DNA of 64,000 nucleotides, taken from Pseudopedobacter sp038243635. Its GTDB lineage: Bacteria > Bacteroidota > Bacteroidia > Sphingobacteriales > Sphingobacteriaceae. Shown in pieces: positions 50,529 through 59,391 of this stretch (its first letter is position 1; each line of letters starts with the position of its first letter). A program made the translations under genes and the position numbers. The notes under the pieces are model-generated. The model was not told the DNA's origin and did no database searches. It was given only the letters and a program-made list of their open reading frames with translations. The stretch spans positions 62,001 to 126,000 of the forward strand of contig JBBSQW010000006.1 in assembly GCA_038243635.1 (NCBI GenBank), in the 5' to 3' direction.

Positions 50529-52196
50529 CTACTTCTTCAATACTTCTTCTATAGTTAGGCCTACGTTGCCGTTAGGTTCTTGAATGTGTAATAAGGCGGC
50601 CAAAGTGGGTGCAATATCTGCCATGGTTGTTAAACGATTAGATGAACCATGTTTGATGCCCCAACCCATAAAAACCAGCGGAATATGCGTATCATAAGGA
50701 TTCCAAGAACCATGAGTGGTGCCAATAGGGGAACCAGAGAAAAGACCAGGTTTTAAAATAATTTGAATTGCGCCACTTCTTTCAGGATTATATCCATTAA
50801 TAATTCTGCTTTTAAGGGCGTCAGGAACACTTGCTATAGAAGCTTTTTCCATATCTACGGCGTAAGATACACCTTCTTGTTTTTTCAAAAATTTGATAGA
50901 GAAATCTTTAATTGCGTCCAGATTAAGATTTTGACCTTCTATAAGTTGGTTGTTAAAGTTTACCTGGTAATTGTTTAAGTTCATTGCAATTTTTGATTGT
51001 TTAAACTCGGCATCAAGTGCTGCATTTAAATTTTCTAAAACTGTTGAAGTAGGCCAAATACCAGCTGGTATTTTGTGATCGTTTAAAAAACCAGGGTTAT
51101 GCGCTGCACCATGATCTGAGGATATAAAAACAGTGTATTGCCCCTTACCAACAGAAGCGTCCAAAGTATTAAATAAATCCTCTAAATTTTTATCAAGCCT
51201 TAGATAAGTATCTTCCGTTTCAATAGCATTTAAGCCATAATTGTGTCCTATATAGTCTGTGGATGAAAAGCTCACGGTTAAAAAATCGGTATCGGTTCCT
51301 TTACCTAGTTTTTCGTTTTTAAGAACTTCTTTTGCAAAGTCAAGCGTTAACTGGTTTCCATAAGGACTATTCCTAATGAGGCCGTAATTTTTCCCCTTAA
51401 ACATTTTTGATAAATAATGCGGAAACACCGGGGCAGGCTCACCACTTAACTTTCCTTCATAACGGTTATCGTCCGCAGTGCTTTGGCTATAAGTTTCTAT
51501 AGGATATAAGGTATTCCAATCTTGGTTAATGTATTTTTCTACCAGCTTTTGATTATTGAAACTATTTACCCAAGCCGGTAATTCTTTCATATAGTAAGTG
51601 CTTGTAATCCAGTTTCCATTGCTATCATCAAACCAGTAAGCTGCGTTTGCAGTGTGGCCAGCGGGTAAAATACCACCACGATCTTTTATCGCAATTCCAA
51701 TAACTTTGGATCTAAAATTTGTAGCTAACCTAAGTTCATCTGTAATAGTGGTGGTCAATAAATTTGCAGGAGACATTTTTCCAGCGTTTGAATCACTTCC
51801 AACTGAATTTACGGCGCTGTCTTCTGTACAATACATTGATTTTCCGGTTGCCTGTATTAAAAAGTCATTGCCGGCAATTCCGTGAATAGCAGGAACAGAG
51901 CCGGTGTAAATGCTGGTATGTCCAGGCGCTGTAAATGTTGGCAAATAAGGTATATGCGTGTTTTCGCAAGTGAATCCTTCGTTTAATAACCTATTGAAAC
52001 CGCCACTGCCGTATCTATTTGCATATCTGTATAAATAATCCCAACGCATTTGATCAACTACTATCCCTACAACCAGTTTTGGACGAGCAGGAGCATTGCT
52101 AAGTTTATTAACTAATACAGAAACTTTAGGTTTTTGAGCTGACGAATAAAAAGGAGAAAACAGCGCAAGAAGAATAATAATTCTAAGGATTTTCAT
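50529..52196 (-). CDS. pafA: PafA-type alkaline phosphatase
   Basis: The 555-residue protein has a signal peptide (MKILRIIILLALFSPFYSSA) and is a periplasmic phosphomonoesterase of the alkaline phosphatase superfamily. It tracks Elizabethkingia PafA closely: VVGIVVDQMRWDYLYRY with metal Asp, PTFTAPGHTSIYTGSVP with the nucleophile Thr, HGIAGNDF with the Asn, GIAIKDRGGILPAGH with the Lys and Arg that define PafA, FSSTDYIGHNYG, SSDHGAAH and GTTHGSWNPYDTHIPL. It releases phosphate from many organic phosphates and is constitutive in relatives. All catalytic residues are present. Confidence 0.93.
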   Translation of the reverse strand: MKILRIIILLALFSPFYSSAQKPKVSVLVNKLSNAPARPKLVVGIVVDQMRWDYLYRYANRYGSGGFNRLLNEGFTCENTHIPYLPTFTAPGHTSIYTGSVPAIHGIAGNDFLIQATGKSMYCTEDSAVNSVGSDSNAGKMSPANLLTTTITDELRLATNFRSKVIGIAIKDRGGILPAGHTANAAYWFDDSNGNWITSTYYMKELPAWVNSFNNQKLVEKYINQDWNTLYPIETYSQSTADDNRYEGKLSGEPAPVFPHYLSKMFKGKNYGLIRNSPYGNQLTLDFAKEVLKNEKLGKGTDTDFLTVSFSSTDYIGHNYGLNAIETEDTYLRLDKNLEDLFNTLDASVGKGQYTVFISSDHGAAHNPGFLNDHKIPAGIWPTSTVLENLNAALDAEFKQSKIAMNLNNYQVNFNNQLIEGQNLNLDAIKDFSIKFLKKQEGVSYAVDMEKASIASVPDALKSRIINGYNPERSGAIQIILKPGLFSGSPIGTTHGSWNPYDTHIPLVFMGWGIKHGSSNRLTTMADIAPTLAALLHIQEPNGNVGLTIEEVLKK

Positions 52197-52444
52197 TTTA
52201 TAAATTTTAGGAATGCCAATTTAAGATTTTATTATCGCATAGTTGATTTAGTAAATGTTAAATCAGCGTAAAGCTTTTATTCTTTGAGCTGTTTGGTAAA
52301 ATATATGACTGCTATCTTTCAAAGAAATGACAAAAGTTTGAATTTGCGAGGCTCTAAAAAACCTCTCGAGTAAAGAAAAAACCTCATTTTTGACGCATTA
52401 ATTTTAATAATGGAAACGTAGTTATTTGTTTTGTTACTCACTTA

Positions 52445-53095
52445 GTGCTATTAAGTGCTTGTCAAAATTCGCAGACGATACAACTGAGAGCTCCGCAAAC
52501 CTTTAAAGGGGAAATCTTGGGCGATTCTGTTTTAGATCATAACATTAAAATTCCAGAGAACTTATTAGCTTTTATTGTACATGGAGATATTGTTAAAACT
52601 AAACTTATACCATTTATGTATATATAATAGCCTAAAATTCACCACATAGATACATAGTCTTGTTTGTGAAGACAAAGCATGTTTTTTTTAGTTCACATAG
52701 CGCTCCACTTTGCAGAACATAGCTGTGTTTCCTACCTCTTTCTCAAAACTATGTATCTATTTGGTTTTCAGTAATCAACGCCAGACTATTTATTAAATAT
52801 ATTTGGTATTAGAGCTAAAGTAAAAAGTGTTTCTAAAAATGGGCCTTGGCTTACGCTTGATAATAATAAGGGCAAAGAAATTATAGTGAGTGCTAAAGAT
52901 GGAGCTTTTGATTTTCCGCAATCGCTTGTGGGGAAAGAGATTGTTTTAGACGGCGAGGCTAAGCTAGGAACCTTGTCAGTAAATGAACAAGTGGCTTTTA
53001 CTTTAGAAGAAGACAACAAGGGTATAGAAAACCATGAAATAAAAAAGATTAAAGATGTGGTCTTTTTTGAGGCTAAAGGTCTGGCGATATTATAA
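52445..53095 (+). pseudogene. DUF4920-like lipoprotein gene split by a MITE-like insertion
   Basis: The left part (52445-52607) encodes LLSACQNSQ, a lipobox, and PQTFKGEILGDSVLDHNIKI. The right part (52812-53095) encodes RAKVKSVSKNGPWLTL, KEIIVSAKDGAFDFPQSLVG and KEIVLDGEAKLG, the DUF4920 pattern. Between them lies the 201-bp element. Removing the element and one TTA joins VKTKL to RAKVKSV in one frame. In the present sequence the left frame ends inside the element (TAA at 52625). The 5' end also looks damaged: no in-frame ATG is found, only GTG at 52445, while an ATG at 52410 is in another frame. The gene is therefore probably dead. Confidence 0.82.
52608..52808 (-). mobile_element. MITE-like element, copy 3 (201 bp), inside a gene
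   Basis: It is almost the reverse complement of copy 1 at 17458-17660. It starts TACCATTTATG, ends AATATATTTGGTA and is flanked by TTA (52605-52607 and 52809-52811). The inner arms CCACATAGATACATAGT and ACTATGTATCTATTTGG are conserved. It is non-coding. Confidence 0.85.
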
Positions 53096-53133
53096 AAATA
53101 GTCATTGTGAGTTTAAATTCACAATGACTATTT
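53096..53133. terminator. Bidirectional terminator
   Basis: AAATAGTCATTGTGA (53096-53110) and TCACAATGACTATTT (53119-53133) form a perfect 15-bp stem in the convergent gap. Confidence 0.85.
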
Positions 53134-53150
53134 ATAATCTAATCTAAATT

Positions 53151-53960
53151 TTATGGTTTCAGTGCAACACTTCTTTCAATAGAAGTATTATCACCGGTTA
53201 ATTCTTTTCCGGTTGCATCCAACAAAGTTATTTTAAGATTTAAATCGCCCATTGGCGCATTTTTGATAAAATAGGGCTGCCATTTGTCAACAGTAAAAGT
53301 AGTATCGCCAACGTTAACTTTCACTTTGTAAGCATCTGCCGCAAGCGTAGCGTTTTTCACGTAAAAATCTAACAACACATTTTGCGTGTCTTTGCCTGCA
53401 TATTCACCTTTTGGTCTGCTATAAAACAACATTGGCTCTTTTACACTTTCCATTTCAATGTACTTTCCGTCTTTATCTATTTTAAAATGAACCAAAACAG
53501 AAGCGTCTTTAGATTTTACAGATAAATGGTAAGAGCGTGATAAAAAACTCAATAAATAATGTTCTGAATTAATGGGTAATGTTACCGTGTTTTCTGGCTT
53601 GTATAAAGCCTGGTAAGGTTTGTTGTCCATTATAAAATGGATATGCTGACCTTGATCTGAATTTGCACATTCGCCAGAATGGTTGTCCATTGTCTGCTTA
53701 GATAACTCATAATCTGCTACGTTAAAAGTGTACATTAGCTTTACGGAGTCGGCACCAACTTTCTCTGTTTTTACGTTCGCTATCGTCAATTTTGCGTTTG
53801 GGAAGTCCTCCGTTTCAACTAAAGGCTCTATACTCATTGCTGTTTTTACAACGCTGTCTTGTGTGTCGGCAGATTTTGTGCCTTTTTGGTTGCATGCACT
53901 TAAGCTTGCTAAAGCCATTAAGCCAGAAAACAAAAGCGGAGAACTAAATTTTAAATTCAT
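53151..53960 (-). CDS. Predicted lipoprotein of unknown function
   Basis: The 269-residue protein has a lipoprotein signal (GLMALASLSAC, Cys about 23). The mature beta-rich region contains GQHIHFIMDNKPYQALYKP, FLSRSYHLSVKS and MLFYSRPKGEYAGKD. The histidine pair in QHIHF could bind a metal. The closest type I know is annotated as phosphopeptide-binding-like in Bacteroidota, without known activity. It is terminated at 53096. Confidence 0.72.
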   Translation of the reverse strand: MNLKFSSPLLFSGLMALASLSACNQKGTKSADTQDSVVKTAMSIEPLVETEDFPNAKLTIANVKTEKVGADSVKLMYTFNVADYELSKQTMDNHSGECANSDQGQHIHFIMDNKPYQALYKPENTVTLPINSEHYLLSFLSRSYHLSVKSKDASVLVHFKIDKDGKYIEMESVKEPMLFYSRPKGEYAGKDTQNVLLDFYVKNATLAADAYKVKVNVGDTTFTVDKWQPYFIKNAPMGDLNLKITLLDATGKELTGDNTSIERSVALKP

Positions 53961-54297
53961 GATTTTTAGATTTACGTGTTGAAGATTTGAAATTACTGAT
54001 TCGATTGATTTGGGCGCAATAATTACGCCACAGTTAATTGTACGGTTGTTTTATTTGGGCATTTTAACACGCTATTCACTCTGTCTTTTATTTGTGTCAT
54101 CCAGAGCGGTGTCGAAGGACACAAATTAAAAGGTATCCGTTGCTATCGTTAATGCAAAAAGAGTAAGATACATTTAGGTTCAATTTCGATAACACAACAG
54201 TGTAAGATGTTAGCAACATCATAGTTTTCTAATATTAATTCTTTCAGTTTCCTAAAAATTTTAATAGCTTCTTAAAAGCTTATCTTTGCGCTCATAC
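53961..54297. other. Divergent gap with dispersed repeat and a -7 box
   Basis: It holds the hairpin repeat at 54054-54155 and TATCTTTG (54281-54288), a -7 box nine bases before the M16 peptidase ATG. No gene is seen. Confidence 0.6.
54054..54155. repeat. Dispersed hairpin repeat, copy matching 1097-1174
   Basis: It shares TTTGGGCATTTTAACACGCT and ATCGTTAATGC with the copy at 1097, but its core is TTTGTGTC/GACACAAA. Confidence 0.75.
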
Positions 54298-55536
54298 ATG
54301 AGAGATCATCAAGTTATTACCCTTAAAAACGGCATTCGTGTTTTACTGAAACCCGTGAAATCGCAAATTGCACATTGCTGTTTAATTATCAATGCTGGCT
54401 CTCGAGATGAGGAAGTTGGCGAGCCTGGATTAGCGCATTTTATAGAACATTTACTGTTTAAAGAGACCGTTAAGCGCAATACCAACCAAATTTTAAATCG
54501 GTTAGAAATTGTTGGAGGCGATTTAAATGCCTATACCACCAAAGAGTATACTTGTTTACAAGCTTCATTTCTAAAGCCACATTTGGAACGAGCAATGGAA
54601 CTGTTGCAGGATATCGCTTTTTTCTCCACTTTCCCGGCAGTAGAAATGGAGAAAGAAAAAGATGTGATCCTAGATGAAATTTCTAGCTACGAAGACCAAC
54701 CAGAAGAAGCCATTAATGATGATTTTGAATCCATGATTTTTAGTGGACATACACTTGGCGAAAATATTTTGGGAACTCCAGCATCAGTTAAAAGTTTCCA
54801 GAAAAAGCACTTGGTAGATTTTATAGCCAAAAACTACAATACTCACGAAATTATTTTTGCAATTTCTGGCTCCTATACCATTACTAAAGTCGAAAAACTA
54901 GGAGATAAATATTTCGGTATTATTCCGGAAAACAAGGTGGTTAAAATACGGACTGCACCGAAACAGAGCATCAGTCAAAACAAGAAAATAGTTAAACCTA
55001 TTAACCAAGCACATTGTATGTTGGGCGCAAAAGCTTACAGCATACACGAAAAACAAAAACCAGGTTTACTGTTGCTTAATAATTTATTAGGCGGTACGGG
55101 AATGAGTTCTCGTTTAAATTTAGAAATTCGCGAAAAACACGGCATTGCTTACACTATTGAATCTAGCTATACGCCTTTAACGGATACCGGACTGTTTTCT
55201 ATTTATTTTGGTACCGATGCTGAAAAAGTGAATAAAGCGTTGACGCTGATTTATAAAGAGCTAAAAAAAGTGCGAGAGAATAAGTTGGGTAAAATTCAGC
55301 TATCGCAAGCTAAAAAAAGGTTTATTGGACAGATAGCTTTGGGCGAAGAAAACCGAATGGGTGTTTTAATTTCCATGGCGAAAAGTTTGTTGGATTATGG
55401 CAAAATAGATTCATTAAAAGAGATTTATGCTAAAATAAACGGGGTAAGTGCAGAAGGAATGGTGGACGTTGCCAACGAAGTTTTAGATAAAAATAATTTG
55501 AGTTTACTGCTATACAGCCCCGAAGAATCCAATTAA
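54298..55536 (+). CDS. M16-family zinc metallopeptidase
   Basis: The 412-residue protein has the inverse zinc motif HFIEH (about 53) in GLAHFIEHLLFKET with the third ligand Glu in DVILDEISSYED (about 127), and the C-terminal half of the pitrilysin fold (IREKHGIAYTIESSYTP). No signal peptide is seen. The start at ATG 54298 is chosen; the TTG at 54286 lies within the -7 box. It leads the plus-strand run with hpt and apt. The substrate is unknown. Confidence 0.9.
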   Translation: MRDHQVITLKNGIRVLLKPVKSQIAHCCLIINAGSRDEEVGEPGLAHFIEHLLFKETVKRNTNQILNRLEIVGGDLNAYTTKEYTCLQASFLKPHLERAMELLQDIAFFSTFPAVEMEKEKDVILDEISSYEDQPEEAINDDFESMIFSGHTLGENILGTPASVKSFQKKHLVDFIAKNYNTHEIIFAISGSYTITKVEKLGDKYFGIIPENKVVKIRTAPKQSISQNKKIVKPINQAHCMLGAKAYSIHEKQKPGLLLLNNLLGGTGMSSRLNLEIREKHGIAYTIESSYTPLTDTGLFSIYFGTDAEKVNKALTLIYKELKKVRENKLGKIQLSQAKKRFIGQIALGEENRMGVLISMAKSLLDYGKIDSLKEIYAKINGVSAEGMVDVANEVLDKNNLSLLLYSPEESN

Positions 55537-55543
55537 ACACACC

Positions 55544-56081
55544 ATGAACATTGCCATAAAAGATAAAAATTTTGAGACCCTAATTGAGTATTGCATGATT
55601 GAAAAGCGTACCCGACTAATTGGTAGACAAATTAGTATGGAATACGAAAAATCAAGTACCGGTTTTTTTAGGGGTGTTAAACGGTTCTTTTATGTTTATG
55701 GCAGATTTGCTTAAAGAAGTTACCATCCCATGTGAAACCACTTTTGTGAAGCTGGCATCTTACCACGGAGAATTAGAAAGTTCTGGAACTATTAACGAAG
55801 AGTTAGGCATAGCTATGGATTTGCAAAATCGTCACGTAATTATTGTAGAGGACATTGTGGATACCGGTAAAACGCTAGTTTACCTTTTAAAACAAGTGAA
55901 AGCGCTAAAACCCGCAAGTATAAAGATTGCAACTTTATTGCAAAAGCCAGAAGCTTTAGTCGTGGATTTAGCCGAAATTGATTATGTAGGTTTTGAAATA
56001 TCAAACGAATTTGTGGTAGGTTATGGTTTAGATTATGATGGTTTAGGTCGTAATTTAAAAGATATTTACCGCTTGTGCTGA
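55544..56081 (+). pseudogene. hpt: Hypoxanthine phosphoribosyltransferase, frameshifted near residue 36
   Basis: From ATG 55544 the first frame encodes TRLIGRQISMEYEK and then goes off into nonsense, stopping soon. The +1 frame carries the rest: VPVFLGVLNGSFMFMADLL, the PRPP loop VIIVEDIVDTGKTL and VGYGLDYDGLGRNL. Removing one A from the five-A tract at 55647-55651 joins YEN-QVPVF and gives about 178 residues, the normal HPRT length. The enzyme salvages hypoxanthine and guanine. It starts eight bases after the M16 stop. The shift may be real or a sequencing error in a homopolymer. Confidence 0.88.
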
Positions 56082-56243
56082 GAATAAGAAATAAAAAAGG
56101 CTCGTATTTATAAACCGGGCAGTTTAATTTTTAGGGAATGATGTCATTCGAGTTCTCTTCTGTAAAGGATTTATTAAAGAATATATTGCTGTTGAAGAAA
56201 TTAAATGCAAATATTTTTATATTTGGTTAAAACATTCTGCCAA

Positions 56244-57140
56244 ATGTATCATAAGATTAAAAAATACGTCGAGATTTCTCCGCGAGAATTTCGAGGCATG
56301 GTTGTACTTATTGTCATCCTACTTTTTACTTTTGTTTCGCCCTACGTTTATGAGAAAATTATGGGCCAACCACTCCAGATCACCATCGAAACTTTAGCTC
56401 CTAAAATAGCTGAGATCGAATCTTTTGACGAAAAAAAAGATCGGTTTTATGAGGAAGAAGTGAGCGCACCAAAAAGTGAGCTTTTTGAGTTTGATCCAAA
56501 TAATCTTGCGGTTGAGAAATGGGTGAAGTTAGGGCTAACTCAAAAGCAAGCGCTCAGTATAAAAAAATATGAGGCAAAAGGTGGGCAATTTAGAACGCTG
56601 GCTGATGTGAAAAAGATGTATCCTATTACGGATCAAATGTATCATCGGCTTGAGCCTTATATCAAATTACCAGAAAAGGAAAATGATTTTAAATCTTCTT
56701 TTAACAAACCCGTAAACAAAGAATTTGGTGCTAAAACATCGGTTAATATCGAGCTGAACGGTGCAGATTCTGCTACGCTTGTGACTGTTCGCGGGATAGG
56801 TCCATCATTTGCATCAAGAATTATAAAATACAGAAATAGATTAGGCGGCTTTGTAGCACTTGATCAGTTAAAAGAAGTTTACGGAGTTGATTCGGCAAAG
56901 TTTAAAGAGTTAGAGTCTCAATTAAATGTGAATACACAAAGAATCCAGAAAATTTCGATAAATCGATGTACGCTAGAGGACTTAAAATCGTTTCCATATT
57001 TACGTTATAAGCAAGCGAGCGCCATTATTGCTTACCGAACGCAACATGGTAATTTTATGAATGTGGGAGATTTGAATAAAATTGCGATATTTAACGCAGA
57101 ACTTATTCAGAAAATAGCGCCTTATTTAAAATTTGAATGA
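56244..57140 (+). CDS. Helix-hairpin-helix protein with one membrane anchor (ComEA-like)
   Basis: The protein has a membrane helix (VVLIVILLFTFVSPYVY) near the N-terminus, and three or more HhH units: WVKLGLTQKQALSIKKYEAK, ATLVTVRGIGPSFASRIIKY and INRCTLEDLKSFPYLRYKQA. Such units bind DNA in ComEA-type proteins. I prefer ATG 56244 (298 residues); an ATG at 56205 would add 13. It overlaps apt by four bases, so the two are coupled. A role in DNA uptake or helix-hairpin contacts is inferred. Confidence 0.82.
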   Translation: MYHKIKKYVEISPREFRGMVVLIVILLFTFVSPYVYEKIMGQPLQITIETLAPKIAEIESFDEKKDRFYEEEVSAPKSELFEFDPNNLAVEKWVKLGLTQKQALSIKKYEAKGGQFRTLADVKKMYPITDQMYHRLEPYIKLPEKENDFKSSFNKPVNKEFGAKTSVNIELNGADSATLVTVRGIGPSFASRIIKYRNRLGGFVALDQLKEVYGVDSAKFKELESQLNVNTQRIQKISINRCTLEDLKSFPYLRYKQASAIIAYRTQHGNFMNVGDLNKIAIFNAELIQKIAPYLKFE

Positions 57141-57664
57141 TAGAAATATCCATTAAAAAAGCCATTAGAGATATCCCGGATTTTCCAAAACCAGGGATTA
57201 TATTTAAAGACATCACTCCAATTTTAAAAGATCAAAGTTTATGTACAGAGATTGTAGATGCCTTTGCTTTTGCGCTTAGAGATTTAGAATTTGACGCTGT
57301 AGCGGGAATTGAGAGTAGAGGTTTTTTATTTGGATTGATGCTGGCTAATAAGTTGAATAAGCCTTTTATTCCAATTAGGAAGGCTGGGCGATTACCGTTT
57401 ACAACCATACAGCAATCTTATGACTTAGAATATGGTTCGGCAATTATAGAAGTACACAAAGATGCTTTTGAACCGGGAGCTAAGATTTTGATTCATGATG
57501 ATTTGTTAGCCACAGGCGGAACGGTGGAAGCTACGTCTTTACTCATTGAAAAAATGGAAGGGTTAGTGGCTGGATTCTCTTTTATTGTGAGCCTTGATTT
57601 TTTGGGTGGCGAAGCAAAACTTAAAACTTTCTCTGATAATGTTTATACGTTAGCGAAGTATTAG
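57137..57664 (+). CDS. apt: Adenine phosphoribosyltransferase
   Basis: The 175-residue enzyme makes AMP from adenine and PRPP. It shows IPDFPKPGIIFKDITPIL, AGIESRGFLFG, PIRKAGRLP, SYDLEYG and the PRPP loop VLIHDDLLATGGT (seen as ILIHDDLLATGGT). Length is normal. It starts inside the stop of the HhH gene. With the adjacent hpt it forms a purine-salvage group. Confidence 0.95.
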   Translation: MIEISIKKAIRDIPDFPKPGIIFKDITPILKDQSLCTEIVDAFAFALRDLEFDAVAGIESRGFLFGLMLANKLNKPFIPIRKAGRLPFTTIQQSYDLEYGSAIIEVHKDAFEPGAKILIHDDLLATGGTVEATSLLIEKMEGLVAGFSFIVSLDFLGGEAKLKTFSDNVYTLAKY

Positions 57665-57754
57665 GTCTGGCAGAAACTTATTTATTTTAAATGAGCCATT
57701 CTAATTGATTAGTGAAATTGTGTAAGTCTCACTTTACACTCTTGATTGTAAGCT

Positions 57755-59341
57755 TTAGTACAGAATACTAAACTTAAAATCTAATGGTTTAAAATTCTCT
57801 ATTAAGGTTTTGATAAAATCATCTCCATACTTAACGTAAAATAGTGCGAAATTCTCCTTACGCTCTTGCAAGCCGCCACCGGGGAAAAGTTGTTGTTTTA
57901 CTTTTTCAATATCGGTCATCGCTTCAGCATAGTTGCGTTTATCTGCTCTAATTAACTTTTTCTCTAAACTGTCTATTGCTTTTTTTAATCTAACCTCAAC
58001 CGCTTCTGTACTCGGTTTTAAAGTGGGATCAATTTTCGCAACACGAGTTTTAAGATCATCAAATGTTTTTTGTAACTGTTGCCACTCGTTTTGAACGGTC
58101 AAATCATGTGAAGTGTGGTTTTCCACATAGGCTTTCTTTAATTGCGCTGTATCAGTGAAACTATCCTCAAACGTTAAACCTAACTTATTCAATTTGTAGC
58201 GTATCTTTTCATCAGCGACCATCGCCGAATTTCTCAAAATCAGCAATGGAAAGTCTACCTTATAAAAATCGAAGTTTGATTTCAATTGTAGCCAGTAAGC
58301 CAATTCGCCACCCCCGCCAATGTAGGCAAGGTTAGGCAAAATCACTTCCTGATAAAGCGGACGCGTTACCACATTCGGACTAAAACGTTCTGGATAATTG
58401 TTGATTTCTTGCTTTAGTTCTTCTTCAGAAAAAACGATATCCGTATTTAAAACGTGATAATTGCCATTTTCAAAAACAATACGCTCCCTTAAATCGTCAG
58501 TCAAATAAAAGAAATTAATTTCTCTTGGATTTACTTGAGCGTGGACATTAATTTTAGCTAAGGCTTCATTTGATTGCTGTATTTTTTTGAAACTATTTTG
58601 CTGAATGATATCCTGAGTAATGATTTCTAAAAACTCTTGTTTTAAAGAACGTTCGTCCGCATCAATAATCACTAAACCGTATTCGCCGAACAGCTCATTT
58701 GCTAAAAATCGAGTTGCTTCTGCTAAGTTTTTATCTTCCGCGTAAGCCTCAGAAACTATTTCACCGAGCTTTTCGGCATTTGCAGAAATACCTAAGATAC
58801 CTTTATATTCATTCAAGGTTTGAATAATGCTTTTTGTACTCAACCTTCCAGTTGCACCGCTGGCATTTGTTTCCCAACTTATTTTTTTACCATCAATAAA
58901 AGTATGGTTGATTTCTTCAAAATCATGATCTTCTGTAGCCATCCAATAAACGGGTACAAAATTCTGATCTGGAAAAGCCTGTTTCAGCTCTTTAGCTAAA
59001 TTTATGGCACTAACTATTTTAAAAAGAAAATATAAAGGCCCGGTAAAAATATTGAGTTGATGGCCGGTAGTTACCGTGTAAGTGTTCTCTGCTTTAAGCG
59101 AAAGGATGTTGTTTTTTAACTTGCGGGATTGGTTGCTAATATTCTGATATTGCTTTTCCAAAACATCAACCAATTTTGTGCGATTTCCATTAAAAGTGCG
59201 TTCGGCAATAATTTTTTCGAAACTGTTAATAGTTGGAAATTCGTTGATGAAAGGCTTCAGTTGCTCATCGTGACTTAACAGTCGGGTAACCGTTGATGAA
59301 AAACATCGGGTTTGAGCGTAATCGATAGTTTGTACTTTCAT
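57755..59341 (-). CDS. bshC: Bacillithiol biosynthesis cysteine-adding enzyme
   Basis: The 528-residue protein is BshC, which adds Cys to GlcN-malate to form bacillithiol. Signature stretches are YTVTTGHQLNIFTGPLYFLF, VPVYWMATEDHDFEEI, SPNVVTRPLYQEVILPNLAY and GGGELAYWLQLKSNF, with a C-terminal coiled coil (about 400-490). Length matches. The gene leads toward bshC from rimO, on the same strand, with 50 bp between. Its presence implies the cell uses bacillithiol as low-molecular thiol. Confidence 0.94.
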   Translation of the reverse strand: MKVQTIDYAQTRCFSSTVTRLLSHDEQLKPFINEFPTINSFEKIIAERTFNGNRTKLVDVLEKQYQNISNQSRKLKNNILSLKAENTYTVTTGHQLNIFTGPLYFLFKIVSAINLAKELKQAFPDQNFVPVYWMATEDHDFEEINHTFIDGKKISWETNASGATGRLSTKSIIQTLNEYKGILGISANAEKLGEIVSEAYAEDKNLAEATRFLANELFGEYGLVIIDADERSLKQEFLEIITQDIIQQNSFKKIQQSNEALAKINVHAQVNPREINFFYLTDDLRERIVFENGNYHVLNTDIVFSEEELKQEINNYPERFSPNVVTRPLYQEVILPNLAYIGGGGELAYWLQLKSNFDFYKVDFPLLILRNSAMVADEKIRYKLNKLGLTFEDSFTDTAQLKKAYVENHTSHDLTVQNEWQQLQKTFDDLKTRVAKIDPTLKPSTEAVEVRLKKAIDSLEKKLIRADKRNYAEAMTDIEKVKQQLFPGGGLQERKENFALFYVKYGDDFIKTLIENFKPLDFKFSILY

Positions 59342-59391
59342 GCTATAAAGCGAAAATAGCCAAAATCTAATATTTTGGCTATTTGCAACAC

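Noticed and set aside
55620..55670. Programmed frameshifting in hpt
   Set aside because: The needed shift is +1 (or -2); no slippery site plus stimulatory structure of a known kind is visible, so an indel is simpler.
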